From QVMM01 sp047030855 (GTDB lineage: Bacteria; Bacteroidota; Bacteroidia; Bacteroidales; Dysgonomonadaceae), in assembly GCA_047030855.1 (NCBI GenBank), contig JBKYIJ010000008.1:186001-250000 (forward strand): 64,000 nucleotides of DNA, written 5' to 3'. The notes beneath the pieces were generated by a model. It worked only from the letters and a program-made list of their open reading frames with translations, did no database searches and was not told the origin of the DNA. This document shows positions 20,514 through 30,746 of this stretch, piece after piece; positions within the stretch are counted from its first letter, which is position 1; the number at the start of each line of letters is the position of its first letter. Made by a program: the position numbers and the translations under genes.

Positions 20514-20654
20514 ATTAAATTAAAGTTTTTTAGAATATGTCAATCACGTTTTTTCTAATAAAAGTATTTTGTGGTTATTTTACATTTCACGGCTTTAGTT
20601 AACGGATATTTGCATAAATTATTTAGAATTCGTTACATTTTTCATGATTTATAA

Positions 20655-20662
20655 CAAACGTA
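20655..20662 (-). promoter_or_regulatory. Possible -7 element for the susC operon
   Basis: On the minus strand TACGTTTG matches the Bacteroidetes -7 consensus TAnnTTTG and would give a leader of about 135 nt before susC. I could not find a well-spaced TTG -33 element, so support is weak. Confidence 0.35.
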
Positions 20663-20712
20663 TTTAATGATTTTCACATAAGTGTTCGATCTTGTCTAAA
20701 AAAAGTCAAATA

Positions 20713-20743
20713 TTGTCTAATCGCAGATTATTCTTTACATTTG
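20713..20743 (+). promoter_or_regulatory. Promoter of the hybrid two-component regulator
   Basis: TTG (20713-20715), a 20-nt spacer and TACATTTG (20736-20743) match the Bacteroidetes sigma-ABfr promoter. The predicted transcription start is only a few nt before the ATG at 20753, so either the message is almost leaderless or the downstream ATG at 20777 is the real start. Confidence 0.65.
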
Positions 20744-20752
20744 ATTCTATAA

Positions 20753-23700
20753 ATGTCAACTAATGCTGAACTGAAAATGCTCAAATACCTAAGATTTACT
20801 GTAGTTCTTCTGTATGTTTTTGCTTGTACAAGTTTAATATCAGCCAAAAACAACGATAACTATTATTTTAAACGTATATCTATCGAGCAAGGGTTATCAC
20901 AATCGAACGTGACGTGTATATTGCGTGACAGCCGCGGTATATTATGGATTGGCACAAAAAGCGGACTGAATTGCTTTGACGGGAATGATCTTAAAATATA
21001 TTTTCACAAAAAAGGGGATAAAAACTCTCTGTCGGGCGATTATATCTACATGTTGCTGGAAGACGATTCCCGAAATATCTGGGTTTCGACGAACGGAGGG
21101 CTTATAAAATACAATAGAATCGAGGATAATTTTACACTTGAAACTGCCGACATTATATATTCTGCAATAAGAATAAACAACAGCGTATTATTTGGCGGGC
21201 GAAGAGCATTCTATAAATATAATCAAGACAACAAGAAAGTAGAAAGGCTGCCTTTTATCCTGCCTGAGCCGACAACCGATAATAAAGATTACAATATTTC
21301 GGAGATATTTTTATTGAATGAAAATACGATATTATTCGGAACAAAGGACGACGGAATTTATACATTCGATATTGTTACGCATAAAGTAACACGGTTTATA
21401 AAGAAGGATTTCCAAACGCTGCTATCCATGTTTGTTGATCAGAACCGTAATATCTATGTGTCTACCTTTAAAGAAGGCTTATTCTGTTTTAACAGTGACG
21501 GACATTTAATCAATCATTACACTACGCAAAATTCCAATTTAAGCAATGATATTATTTTAGATATAATAGAAAACGAAGGGAATATCTGGCTTGCCACCGA
21601 CGGAGGCGGTATTAATATTCTGGATGCCTCTTTACATTCTATTATCCGAAACATACAACACGTACCCGGAGATATAAATTCGATCCCCGTCAACTCCGTT
21701 ACAGTCCTGCATAAAGATCAATACAACAACCTGTGGGCAGGCAGCGTAAGGGATGGAGCTTTTCTGGTAAAGAAAACGTATATAAAAACCTACAAAGATG
21801 TGGCTCTGAACAGCGCTGACGGGTTAAGCGATAAAGCTGTTATCAGTTTCTTTGAAGACGAGGATAAATATCTATGGATCGGAACGGACGGAGGAGGCAT
21901 AAACAAGTACAACCCTTCAACCGATCAGTTCATTCATTACGGCAAGACTTACGGAGACAAAGTCGTTTCCATAACTGAAATAACCCAGAACGAACTATTG
22001 ATTTCTTTATACGGCAAAGGAGTTTTTAGGTTCAATAAAAACAACGGGCAATATATTCCTTTTACTCTGATAAACAGCGAAACGAGCCAACAAGAGTATT
22101 TTTCGGGATTCGTCCCCGCATGCCACAAAATAGCATCCGGCAAAATCATAATACTGTCCCGTAACGTTTATGTATATGACATACATAATAACAGTTTCAA
22201 ATTATTAAAAACAAAAAAAGGAGAATCAATTTCTTCTCTAAGACTTGCGTATTCGGACGAATCGAAATCATTTATGACAAAAGGAAATAAAATATATCGC
22301 TTGTCTAATGACTATGAATATTTAGAAGAATATTTAAGTTTGGAAGATCATGAAATTATAAACTCGGTATGTTATGATAAAAAAGAAGTGTTGTGGATCG
22401 GTTCAAATTTAGGGCTCAGCAAGTACGACATAAAAACCCGAAGTATGTCAAAGGTCAGCACAGGTCTTTTTGATCGTGTTTCCTATATCTTCTTAGATGA
22501 AGAAAAACGTCTATGGATAAATGCCTCCAATACCCTCTTTTCTTATAATATCGCCGAAAACAGGTTTTCAATATGGGAAGAATCAGACGGTTTTTTGCCG
22601 AACGAAATCTATCCGACCTATAACACGCCGTCAAAAACAAATTATATATACATGGGTGGTACAAACGGTTTTGTCAGAATAAACAAAAATATAATTTCAC
22701 TCGACAGCCCCGATCCTAAAATAGAATTGCAGGATATTATATTAAACGGAAAATCGTATTTCGGAAATATGTCAAATGAATCCGAAATGAGATTGAACTG
22801 GAACTACACTTCGTTAAATATAAAAGTAAATATAAACGGAAAAGATTTGTTTCAAAGAGCATTAGTCCGGTTCAAAATAGAAGGGGAAAACAATACGTCC
22901 ATTGTAGAATCCTACAATAACGAATTGAATCTGGCATCCCTATCTCCGGGCAGATACAACATTTATGCATCCAGCACCGCCAGAAGCGGAACATGGAGTG
23001 CAGAAGTGCCAATCATTACAATTACGGTTTCTCCTCCATGGTATAAAAGTTCACTGTTCATTTTCGGTATGGCTCTGTTGCTTATTATCGCTACGCTATC
23101 CGTAATGTTCTATATTATACGCAGGCAGGAAAACAAAATGAAATGGGAATTGGCTAAAAACGAACAGAAAAACAGTGAAGAAAAAATACAATTCCTTATC
23201 AATGTGAGCCACGAACTCCGTACGCCTCTTACGTTAATTTACGCTCCTCTTAAAAGACTGCTTGAAAACACTGATAACGCATTAAAAGATGACAACATAA
23301 AGAATCAATTACAAAATATATTCAGGCAAGTGTCCAATATGAAAAACATCATCAACATGGTATTGGACTATGACAGAATCTCTTCGGGACAAAAAGAACT
23401 TTCGATCAGTGAGATCAACCTGAATATATGGATAAAAAGCATACTGGAAGATTTCAAAGCCGAACTTGACGAGAAACATATTGAATTAATATACGAACTT
23501 GATGAAGGCATAACCGAAGTACCTGCCGACGCCCCAAAATGCAGGATAATTTTATCGAATCTTATTATGAACGCCATAAAATTCAGCAATGAGAATTCTT
23601 ATATAAAGGTAATGACAAGCTTGAACGGCAATTTTGTGAAAATAGCGGTTGAAGACAAAGGAATAGGGCTCTCGAATGTTGACATCAATAAATTATTTTC

Positions 23701-24700
23701 ACGCTTTTATCAAGGGAATCACGACAAAAAAGGGAAACGGCATCGGGCTCGCTTATATTAAAGAGCTCGTAGAAATACACGGAGGACGGATCGGAGCCTT
23801 TGAAAACGAATCCGGAGGCGCGACTTTCTTTTTTTTGAGTTACCTGTCAATATTTTACCTAACCTGAAAAACCAAAACATACTTACCGGCACAGATCTAA
23901 AAATTGATATTCCGACAACAGACATCGACATGCAAACATACAGCGTCGCTTTTGTCGAAGATAACGCTGAATTCCGAAGCTTTATGAACAATGAACTGAA
24001 ACAGCATTTCAAGCATGTTTATACAGCAGAAAACGGAGTGCAAGGTATTAATCTGATAAAGGAAAAACTCCCCGATATCATCATAAGCGATGTGATGATG
24101 CCCGAAATGGACGGTTTTCAATTATGCAAATTGATTAAAAGCGATATCGAAATCAGCCATATTCCCGTAATATTACTGACTGCCGCCAACAACGAATCCA
24201 ATATTAATCTGGGCTATAAGCTGGGAGCCGATTTTTATCTTACCAAACCGTTTGACATAGAACTGCTGCTGGCAATTATAAAGAATCAGTTAAAGGCGAA
24301 AGAATTAATAAAACAAAGATATATTTCCAGTATAATACCCCTATCGGCAGAAGAAGCTACATCAAGCAATGCGGATGAGCGTTTCATTTCTAAATTGAAT
24401 ACCCTGATTCAGAACAATATGAATAACCCGAATCTCGATGTCAAGTTTCTAACCGAAAACATGGCAATGAGCCGGGCATCGCTTTACAACAAACTGAAGG
24501 CTATTACAGGATTGGGAGTAAATGATTACATTAACAAATTGCGTATCGAGAAAGCCTGCTATTTATTAAAAAACACAGTACTGAATGTTACCGAGATTGC
24601 TGATGAAACAGGATTTACCTCACAAAGATATTTCAGCACCGTATTCAAACAATATACGAACCTGACACCCAGCCAGTATAGAGAAACAAATACAATTTGA
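20753..24700 (+). pseudogene. Hybrid two-component system regulator (HTCS), frame broken twice
   Basis: Read across two frame breaks, the gene encodes about 1,315 residues, the normal HTCS size: signal/TM start, two seven-bladed propellers with WIGT-type repeats (LWIGTKSGLNCF, LWIGTDGGGINKY), a Y_Y_Y domain (about 690-765), a TM segment (about 766-790), a histidine kinase (H-box NVSHELRTP, N-box LIMNAIKFSNEN, G-box GNGIGLAY), a receiver (IISDVMMPEMDG, TKPF) and an AraC HTH (ending LTPSQYRE). The first frame stops at 23761 after an extra base near the A6 run at 23726-23731; the second frame stops soon after the T8 run at 23829-23836; the third reopens through the receiver (ATG 23930). The ATP-binding G2 box is lost unless the frame is restored. 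Probably controls the divergent susC operon. Start may be 20777 rather than 20753. Confidence 0.88.
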
Positions 24701-24750
24701 CCAATCCTATATCTTTATTTTATATTTCAATAAACATGATGTCATGATTC

Positions 24751-24766
24751 ATTGTTATATAACAAT
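24751..24766. promoter_or_regulatory. Palindrome upstream of the HTH regulator
   Basis: ATTGTTATATAACAAT is a perfect 16-bp palindrome about 90 nt before the start of the HTH regulator gene, in a 154-nt intergenic gap. It is a plausible operator, possibly for autoregulation; nothing else supports this. Confidence 0.35.
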
Positions 24767-24854
24767 ATGAAGATAATATTGGCTGCCTCCATAAGTAATC
24801 AATATTGTTATTCTTTAAAATAAAACCAGTGTCTTAACCAATACAAAACTAATT

Positions 24855-25451
24855 ATGGACAGATTTATAAATGACAGGATAAAACAAATCCTGAAAACTC
24901 ATTTTCAGAATGACACCAATTTATTTGCCAACGCAATTAACATTCCTTATTCAACGCTAAAAGATACTATATCGGGAAATGTCGATATGCCTTCTTCCAG
25001 AACATTAGCTGCAATAGCTTATAATAAAGACATGAACATCAATATGAACTGGCTTTTTACAGGTGAAGGTAAAATGTATCGTCTGCCGGAAGAAGATAAT
25101 GTGCTCTGTTATGAAATACAGAAAAACGAATTAGTAAAAACAATCGGTTATTTAAACATAAAAGACATTGATGTCACTTGCTTTTTCAAAATTTCATTCA
25201 ATCCCGAAGTAAGCGGGGTAAAAAAAGGCGACATAATAGGCGTTACGGTGGTAGAAAAAGAAGATATCAGTGAATACGGACTATATCTTATCTCTTACAA
25301 AAATCAATATTATTTTACTACCCTAAAAACAGATAAAAACAGAGCCGACATACTTTATGGTACATCGGCTGATTTTGAAATAGCTGAAATGCCGGCGCGC
25401 AACGTTAACATTATATATCAGGTTAATTACGTCCTTAGCACCGTTAAATAG
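24855..25451 (+). CDS. XRE/CI-like HTH transcriptional regulator
   Basis: The protein has 198 residues. The N-terminus (about 1-70) carries a helix-turn-helix of the phage-repressor type common in Bacteroidetes (NLFANAINIPYSTLKDTISG ... SSRTLAAIAYNKDMNINMNWLFTGEGKM). The C-terminal half (about 90-198) resembles a LexA/CI-type beta-rich domain (GVKKGDIIGVTVVEKEDISEYGLYLISYKNQYYFTTL), but I see no clear Ser-Lys autoprotease pair. It lies just downstream of the HTCS on the same strand and overlaps, tail to tail, the small minus-strand gene by 8 nt. Its target is unknown; a palindrome in its upstream gap could be its own operator. Confidence 0.8.
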   Translation: MDRFINDRIKQILKTHFQNDTNLFANAINIPYSTLKDTISGNVDMPSSRTLAAIAYNKDMNINMNWLFTGEGKMYRLPEEDNVLCYEIQKNELVKTIGYLNIKDIDVTCFFKISFNPEVSGVKKGDIIGVTVVEKEDISEYGLYLISYKNQYYFTTLKTDKNRADILYGTSADFEIAEMPARNVNIIYQVNYVLSTVK

Positions 25452-25683
25452 CCTCCAGCAACTTATGTTGGAACATGTAGTGACTGAATAAAGCCTCAAA
25501 GGCTTCCTTTTGTCTCAGTTCAATGTCGGATGAGTCAATAAGACTTCGCATAGCGACAACTATTGCTTTTGTCGTATTTAAAGGCTTCTCCCCATTGAAA
25601 CTGTCTATCGCATTTTGTATTGCTTCGGAATCAAATTCTTCAAAATTAGAATGTATGTTTAATTCCCCTTCTTTGATAACCAT
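25444..25683 (-). CDS. Small hypothetical protein (79 aa)
   Basis: I do not recognise this protein. It is acidic and mostly helical by eye (FEEFDSEAIQNAIDSFNGEK, then RQKEAFEALFSHYMFQHKLLEAI), without signal peptide or membrane segment. The frame starts with ATG at 25683 and ends 8 nt inside the convergent HTH regulator gene. The absence of an alternative coding frame here and the ordered composition favour a real gene. A toxin-antitoxin-like or phage-remnant partner of the neighbouring regulator is possible but unsupported. Confidence 0.55.
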   Translation of the reverse strand: MVIKEGELNIHSNFEEFDSEAIQNAIDSFNGEKPLNTTKAIVVAMRSLIDSSDIELRQKEAFEALFSHYMFQHKLLEAI

Positions 25684-25709
25684 AAAACTAAATAATTAAT
25701 TAATTACTG

Positions 25710-25728
25710 TCAGATGTTAAATATCTGA
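25710..25728. promoter_or_regulatory. Inverted repeat upstream of the small hypothetical gene
   Basis: TCAGATGTTAAATATCTGA has 6-bp perfect arms (TCAGAT/ATCTGA) and lies 27 nt upstream of the minus-strand start at 25683. It is a candidate operator. The rest of the gap up to 25974 is very AT-rich and shows no gene. Confidence 0.3.
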
Positions 25729-25974
25729 TTAACTTATTATAAGACGCAAGATATCGCTTTTCGTTTACTTAAAATCATTCGGTATATTTTTTTAACAAGT
25801 CATAAAAACAGAATCAAACAACTAATAAACAAAAAGTTATAAACAAAAAACACAATAAAACTTTAACTTTATTTATGTGTTTATTTGACGCAATAATAAA
25901 TAATATTAAGCCTAAATTAACATGGTTATGTGAAAGATATCCGAACAAAAGAAAATAATTAACCGGATTCCAAT

Positions 25975-26008
25975 AAAAAAGCTGCCTCAAAATTGAAGCA
26001 GCTTTTTT
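25975..26008. terminator. Bidirectional-type terminator after the 26030-28018 gene
   Basis: AAAAAAGCTGC and GCAGCTTTTTT form an 11-bp stem around a 12-nt loop; both flanks are A/T tracts. It ends the leftward T9SS adhesin array. A related AAAAGCTGC-based stem occurs at 34598-34643. Confidence 0.85.
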
Positions 26009-26029
26009 ATTAATTAGTATAATATATCA

Positions 26030-28018
26030 TCATCTAATAACTTTGACAACTTTATTTCCTGTCTTAACAAGATATACGCCTTGATCGGTTAGAGGAAAAA
26101 CATTCTCACCGGACTGGCCGTTTGCTCTATATATTTGTTTTCCGGAAACTGTATATACCTCAATAAGAGAAGATTCTTCCAGATCCACATGGAGATCATT
26201 TCCTGATACGTATATTTTATTATTGTCGGCAACATTAGATTCTATTGAATTACCTTTAAAATCCACTTTCATTCGGTTTTCATATCCTAAGAACTCCATA
26301 TATGGCTCTACATCAAGACCTCTAAGAGTCACAACCGAATAACTATAAGTATATCCGTCTTTGGGTTCTAATTCAACGGGAACACTTTGCACCCCGCTTC
26401 CATTCTTAGGAATCACTGCGTAGTATATATAGCTGTATTGATCTCCCGCCTTAAGGGTTTTTGTTATCCTAAGATCATCCATGAATGTTTTTGCACCCGT
26501 TGTTTCGAACATCAAGTCAATTCCACCGATAGATAACGGGTTTTGGTGTGTAAATTCAACCTGAAAGTTTTTTGTAGCAGCATCAAAAGTAAGTTCTTTT
26601 ATATCTTTCGGCTCTGTATGAGAGGCATCCGTACAGCCTTTCAGAACTTTCAACACATCTCCGTTTGCTGAACTTGCATTAATTTCAAGCGTGAATTTCC
26701 CGTCATTACCCGACAAATCCATACGCGGAGAAAATATAGCTGACGAAAGAGCCGATCTGGTAGCGCTCAACCCGAGCATACCTTTCGCAAATAGCGGATA
26801 CATGGATTCCCATCCTTGGGATTCGGTATATCCTTCCAGTGATTGTTCGAGAGCTCCGACAACAGGATTTGCAACCGTTCCTTGTGTTATTTTATTGAAG
26901 TCTTCATTTATCACTGTATAAACGCCGTCGGTTTTAGCAGTAAAGGTTTCGATAATGTACAGCCAATAAGATTTCGCGGCATTTCCTTCCCAGTTTGCGG
27001 TAAAAGACGTTGCCGTTACATCAGATGCAGGAAGCAGTCTTACAGCCTCAATCACATCCGATTCTTTTACGACTTCTATCTCTGCCGATTCAAGGGAAAC
27101 GTTTGTACCATCGGTAGCTTTAACCGTATAATAGTATTGTATGTCTTTATTCAATTGCTCAACGGTACACTCAGTCGCATTTATCTCTTCATCCTGCAGA
27201 TAATACACTTTAGTCCCTTCTGCTTTAAGCCTTCCTGATTTTGTAGTTTCATAATAATAGACGCTCAACAGATAATGGGTAGCCCCTGCTACTGCTTCCC
27301 AGTTTGCCGTAAATGATGTTGCGGTAACATTTGTAGCCGGCTTTGCAACAGGTGCGGGAAGCTCTGTTCCGGCTTCTGTAGTTTGGATAACCTCTATATC
27401 GTCAATATAACATTCCGATTCAAGGGCATAAAATTCAAGGGCTGAATCGGTTGTTCCTCCTGCCAAATCTATGCTGAATTGCTGCCATTCACTCGTCAAC
27501 TCAACCTCACCCCATTCCATGTCTTCATCATTGAAATTGAACCGTCCGATAACCAGACCGTCACCTGTTGAAGATTTGGATTTAGCCCTGAACTTCACCG
27601 TAAGGTTTCCGTTATTACCTGACAAGTCTATATAAGGTGTATCCAGAAATCCCGTATCTTCTCCTTCTGCATATTCAACCATATCAATATAACAAGTACC
27701 CCCTGCCTGAAATATGCCTGCACCTACCCAGCCAAAAGTCTGCATATAACTTACAGGGATTAACCCTGTCTCAAAATCAGAGATTTCCGTAGCATCGGGA
27801 ACAGCTTCCGAACCGGCTGTGAACTTACTGAAATCTTCGGAAAGAATCACTTTTACATCCGAAGACTGATTTTTCAGAAACAAATCTTCAGAAACTTTCG
27901 TTCTGCTTCTTTCCGATCTGATTACTTTTTTTGCTCTGCTTTCACGATTTGTCTGTCCTGTGACAATTCCTCCAAAACATACAAAAAACAATAAATATAA
28001 CAGTGTATATTTTTTCAT
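26030..28018 (-). CDS. T9SS-exported FN3 / choice-of-anchor J-like protein
   Basis: The protein has 662 residues with a signal peptide (ending FGGIVTGQ). Two choice-of-anchor J-like jelly rolls (about 55-215, opening VILSEDFSKFTAG and containing GFLDTPYIDLSG; about 360-530, opening VINEDFNKITQG and containing SPRMDLSGNDGKF) flank two FN3 domains, each with VTATSFTANWE near 228 and 333. The C-terminus is a T9SS type A sorting domain (LIEVYTVSGKQIYRANG ... GVYLVKTGNKVVKVIR). It is the last of four consecutive T9SS cargo genes on this strand. Surface adhesion or attachment is inferred from the domain types; no enzymatic motif is visible. Confidence 0.88.
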   Translation of the reverse strand: MKKYTLLYLLFFVCFGGIVTGQTNRESRAKKVIRSERSRTKVSEDLFLKNQSSDVKVILSEDFSKFTAGSEAVPDATEISDFETGLIPVSYMQTFGWVGAGIFQAGGTCYIDMVEYAEGEDTGFLDTPYIDLSGNNGNLTVKFRAKSKSSTGDGLVIGRFNFNDEDMEWGEVELTSEWQQFSIDLAGGTTDSALEFYALESECYIDDIEVIQTTEAGTELPAPVAKPATNVTATSFTANWEAVAGATHYLLSVYYYETTKSGRLKAEGTKVYYLQDEEINATECTVEQLNKDIQYYYTVKATDGTNVSLESAEIEVVKESDVIEAVRLLPASDVTATSFTANWEGNAAKSYWLYIIETFTAKTDGVYTVINEDFNKITQGTVANPVVGALEQSLEGYTESQGWESMYPLFAKGMLGLSATRSALSSAIFSPRMDLSGNDGKFTLEINASSANGDVLKVLKGCTDASHTEPKDIKELTFDAATKNFQVEFTHQNPLSIGGIDLMFETTGAKTFMDDLRITKTLKAGDQYSYIYYAVIPKNGSGVQSVPVELEPKDGYTYSYSVVTLRGLDVEPYMEFLGYENRMKVDFKGNSIESNVADNNKIYVSGNDLHVDLEESSLIEVYTVSGKQIYRANGQSGENVFPLTDQGVYLVKTGNKVVKVIR

Positions 28019-28049
28019 ATTACAAATTTTAGTTTAGTATTTGTTACAT

Positions 28050-28076
28050 AAAGCAGAGGATATAATCCTCTGCTTT
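28050..28076 (-). terminator. Hairpin between adhesin genes
   Basis: AAAGCAGAGGAT and ATCCTCTGCTTT form a perfect 12-bp stem with a 3-nt loop just past the stop of the 28084-30657 gene. The U tract is short (TTT), so termination may be partial. Confidence 0.6.
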
Positions 28077-28083
28077 TAGAGTG

Positions 28084-30657
28084 TTATTTAGTTATTATTA
28101 TTTTAAACGGGCTATAATCTTTTCCATTCACAACTTTCACATAATATACTCCATCTGGAAGTCCCTGAACATCAACTATAACGTTCCTTTCCCCTTTAGC
28201 TTCCACCGTCTTAACGCATTGCCCAATAGTATTATAAAGCTGAATCTGTTCAATCGAATCTTCTGAATCTACCGTAAAACTACCTGCCTTTATATAGGAA
28301 GGGTAAACTTTCAATGCATCGTTAGCAGTTTTGGATGTTATCGAATTCAACGACGGAGTCGTAAATTCATATTCCGACATTTCCGATATACCCGATTCGT
28401 AGACAGCCTTAACCCCGGCTTTATAAGTAGTGCTTGGTTCCAATCCTTCAAATTTATAAGTATTTGAGGTTGTTTTTGTAGCAAGTGCATCATTCAGGTA
28501 AACTTCAAATTCTTTTACATTTTCGGTCTCCGCATCTTTTGACGAAGGACCTACATATACTTCATCAAGCTGAACGAGGAATCCGTCATAAGACACGAAG
28601 TTGAAACCTACATACATAGATTTCCCTTCATAATCCGCAAGCGAAAGTTCATAAAGCACCCAATTTTCGTTGCTTGGCGTAATTTCGTCGATAATTTTGA
28701 AATCAGCTACATTTTCTGTTCCAGAAAAACATACGTTTATTTTATCGGTTATACCAATCATCGGATACGATTTAAGCAAAAACCTTAAAACATAACCTCT
28801 TTTGATATCCTGCTTCGGAGATATCAGCCAGTCATTACTCTTTGCCATCTGTGCAGAGAAGAAAGCAATATACTTTTCGCCCTCGGGAGCAGCGGCAGCC
28901 TTATCTACATCAACAGGCATAGGCGGAGTAGTCTTTAACGGATTGAAAACAACAGGCCCCATAGGTTCATAAATTCCGGGAAATGCGTATTCCTGCCCGG
29001 GGTTAGGTCCCCAGCCAATCGGATACGATACAACCTTATCCAGATCATGGGTTATCCAAGGAGCAGGTTTTTGCGTAAAATCGGCGTATGACTCGAAACC
29101 GTCAGTCCAACCAAGGTTTTGGTTCCATACAAAAGTCGCATCAAATTTCTCTGTTGTCGTATTTTTCTCAACGTCGACAGTCAGATTATACGGTTTTATA
29201 ATTTCCTCCTCCAATGTGGCGGTAAGATTGGCATCTGCTGTCAGATTATGTTCTCCTGAATAAGCCTTGTAACCCGATTTTTGTATTGAAATCTCATAAT
29301 TTCCTTTACGGGCAAACGGGATTATAATTTTGCCGTTTTCAACCTTTTTATTGTAAATAATACCGGCATCTTTATTGGTTAAATATACATCTACTCCATC
29401 CGCCGATTGGCTATTGTTTGTAGTTACATTCACCGTAAAAGAAGCAAACACCGTCAGTGGATCAACCGTTACGTTGATAGACTCAACAGCAGTTTCCGAC
29501 ATTTCGTAAATAGCCTTAACTCCTAACGTGTGCGTACCTCCGTCCACTTGGTCGAATTGATAACCAAGTTCCGTAACTCTGGCTTTTTCCTGTCCGTCCA
29601 GATATACTGCATATTGTGGATAGACATCTTCAACAGACGAACTGACACGCTTCGACTTTCCAAGTTTAGGACGGGAGGCAGCCTTACCGATGAAGAAGTC
29701 GTCTACCATCAGCATCTGCCTGTATATCGACATATAGTTGATAGCAACGTAAACTTCCTGTCCTGCATAAGCACTAAGATCGTACTCAAACTTCGTCCAA
29801 GTGCCGCCAACATCCTCGCTGTTACCTTTCGATATTACAACAAAATCATTGACATTGGTATTCCCTGACGTAGAAACAGCCACCCTGAACTGCTCCTCTT
29901 TATAGTTTACACCAAGCGCTTTTGCCATAAAACTTACGACATCACCATCCTTTATCAGTTTTTTAGGCGCTATCAGCCAATCGTTATTGGGTACGCCGTC
30001 GGCACGTAAGAAGGCAATACATTTCAACCCGCTGTACGGCATCATCTCAGCGGATCCGAGACGGGAAGGCGTAGTTTCGGCAGGATTAAAAATAGTTGCA
30101 TACTGCGGATTTCTGAAATTAGGAAATGTGATATCCATCTGGGCAGGACTTGCCTTATCCATATCAATACCTGTCCATGGAGAGAATGAAATTGAGAAAC
30201 TCTGATAATCTTCAAAATTATCAAAAAATACGTCGTCATTATTCCATGTGAAATCTACAATTCCTTTTCCGGTCTGTTCGTCATAATTTACCGACGAATT
30301 CAACCGATATGGAGTGACAACATTTTCTTTGAGTTCAATCTGTAAATCCTGATTTGAATTTAGAACCAGATTATCGTTGACATAAGGCTTGAGTCCTTCT
30401 TTTGTTATCGTAAGCTTATACGTTCCTTCCAGAAGATTCGAATATTCCAATATTCCCGAAGCAGGAAGGTTATCCTCATAAGTCATGCCTGTATAATCGT
30501 TTGCCAACAAAACAGGCGTACCTTCGACTGAAACTCCTGTTTCGGCTGTCACGGTAATTTTAAGAGAATAATAATTGATTTGAGCTTTTAAAACGCCTCC
30601 GTATAATAAGACAGAGCAAAACAGAGTAAACTTTAAAAGCTGTAATTTTTTCTTCAT
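28084..30657 (-). CDS. T9SS-exported cleaved-adhesin / choice-of-anchor J protein
   Basis: The protein has 857 residues with signal peptide (ending GGVLKAQ). A carboxypeptidase-regulatory-like beta sandwich (about 28-115, ITVTAETGVSVEGTPVLL) is followed by a cleaved-adhesin domain (about 140-330, DDVFFDNFEDYQSFSISFSPW ... DWLIAPKKL ... YVAINYMS). The same pair is repeated: a second regulatory-like sandwich (about 400-490) and a second adhesin domain (about 515-710, WTDGFESYADFTQKPAPW ... DWLISPKQD). Then comes an FN3-like segment and a T9SS type A sorting domain (LKVYPSYIKAGSF ... GVYYVKVVNGKDYSPFKIIITK). Cleaved-adhesin domains are known from gingipains and related haemagglutinins, but no protease domain is present. 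Likely a surface adhesin. Confidence 0.9.
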   Translation of the reverse strand: MKKKLQLLKFTLFCSVLLYGGVLKAQINYYSLKITVTAETGVSVEGTPVLLANDYTGMTYEDNLPASGILEYSNLLEGTYKLTITKEGLKPYVNDNLVLNSNQDLQIELKENVVTPYRLNSSVNYDEQTGKGIVDFTWNNDDVFFDNFEDYQSFSISFSPWTGIDMDKASPAQMDITFPNFRNPQYATIFNPAETTPSRLGSAEMMPYSGLKCIAFLRADGVPNNDWLIAPKKLIKDGDVVSFMAKALGVNYKEEQFRVAVSTSGNTNVNDFVVISKGNSEDVGGTWTKFEYDLSAYAGQEVYVAINYMSIYRQMLMVDDFFIGKAASRPKLGKSKRVSSSVEDVYPQYAVYLDGQEKARVTELGYQFDQVDGGTHTLGVKAIYEMSETAVESINVTVDPLTVFASFTVNVTTNNSQSADGVDVYLTNKDAGIIYNKKVENGKIIIPFARKGNYEISIQKSGYKAYSGEHNLTADANLTATLEEEIIKPYNLTVDVEKNTTTEKFDATFVWNQNLGWTDGFESYADFTQKPAPWITHDLDKVVSYPIGWGPNPGQEYAFPGIYEPMGPVVFNPLKTTPPMPVDVDKAAAAPEGEKYIAFFSAQMAKSNDWLISPKQDIKRGYVLRFLLKSYPMIGITDKINVCFSGTENVADFKIIDEITPSNENWVLYELSLADYEGKSMYVGFNFVSYDGFLVQLDEVYVGPSSKDAETENVKEFEVYLNDALATKTTSNTYKFEGLEPSTTYKAGVKAVYESGISEMSEYEFTTPSLNSITSKTANDALKVYPSYIKAGSFTVDSEDSIEQIQLYNTIGQCVKTVEAKGERNVIVDVQGLPDGVYYVKVVNGKDYSPFKIIITK

Positions 30658-30682
30658 AATCTATATTTTAATTAAAATACAG

Positions 30683-30725
30683 AAAACCGAAGTACATCAA
30701 AAACCTTTTGGTATACTCCGATTTT
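30683..30725 (-). terminator. Hairpin between adhesin genes
   Basis: On the minus strand AAAATCGGAGTA and TACTTCGGTTTT pair over 12 positions (two wobbles) around a 19-nt loop, followed by a T-rich stretch. It lies 22 nt past the stop of the 30747 gene. Confidence 0.55.
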
Positions 30726-30746
30726 CCGACATTCGTTTACTTATTT

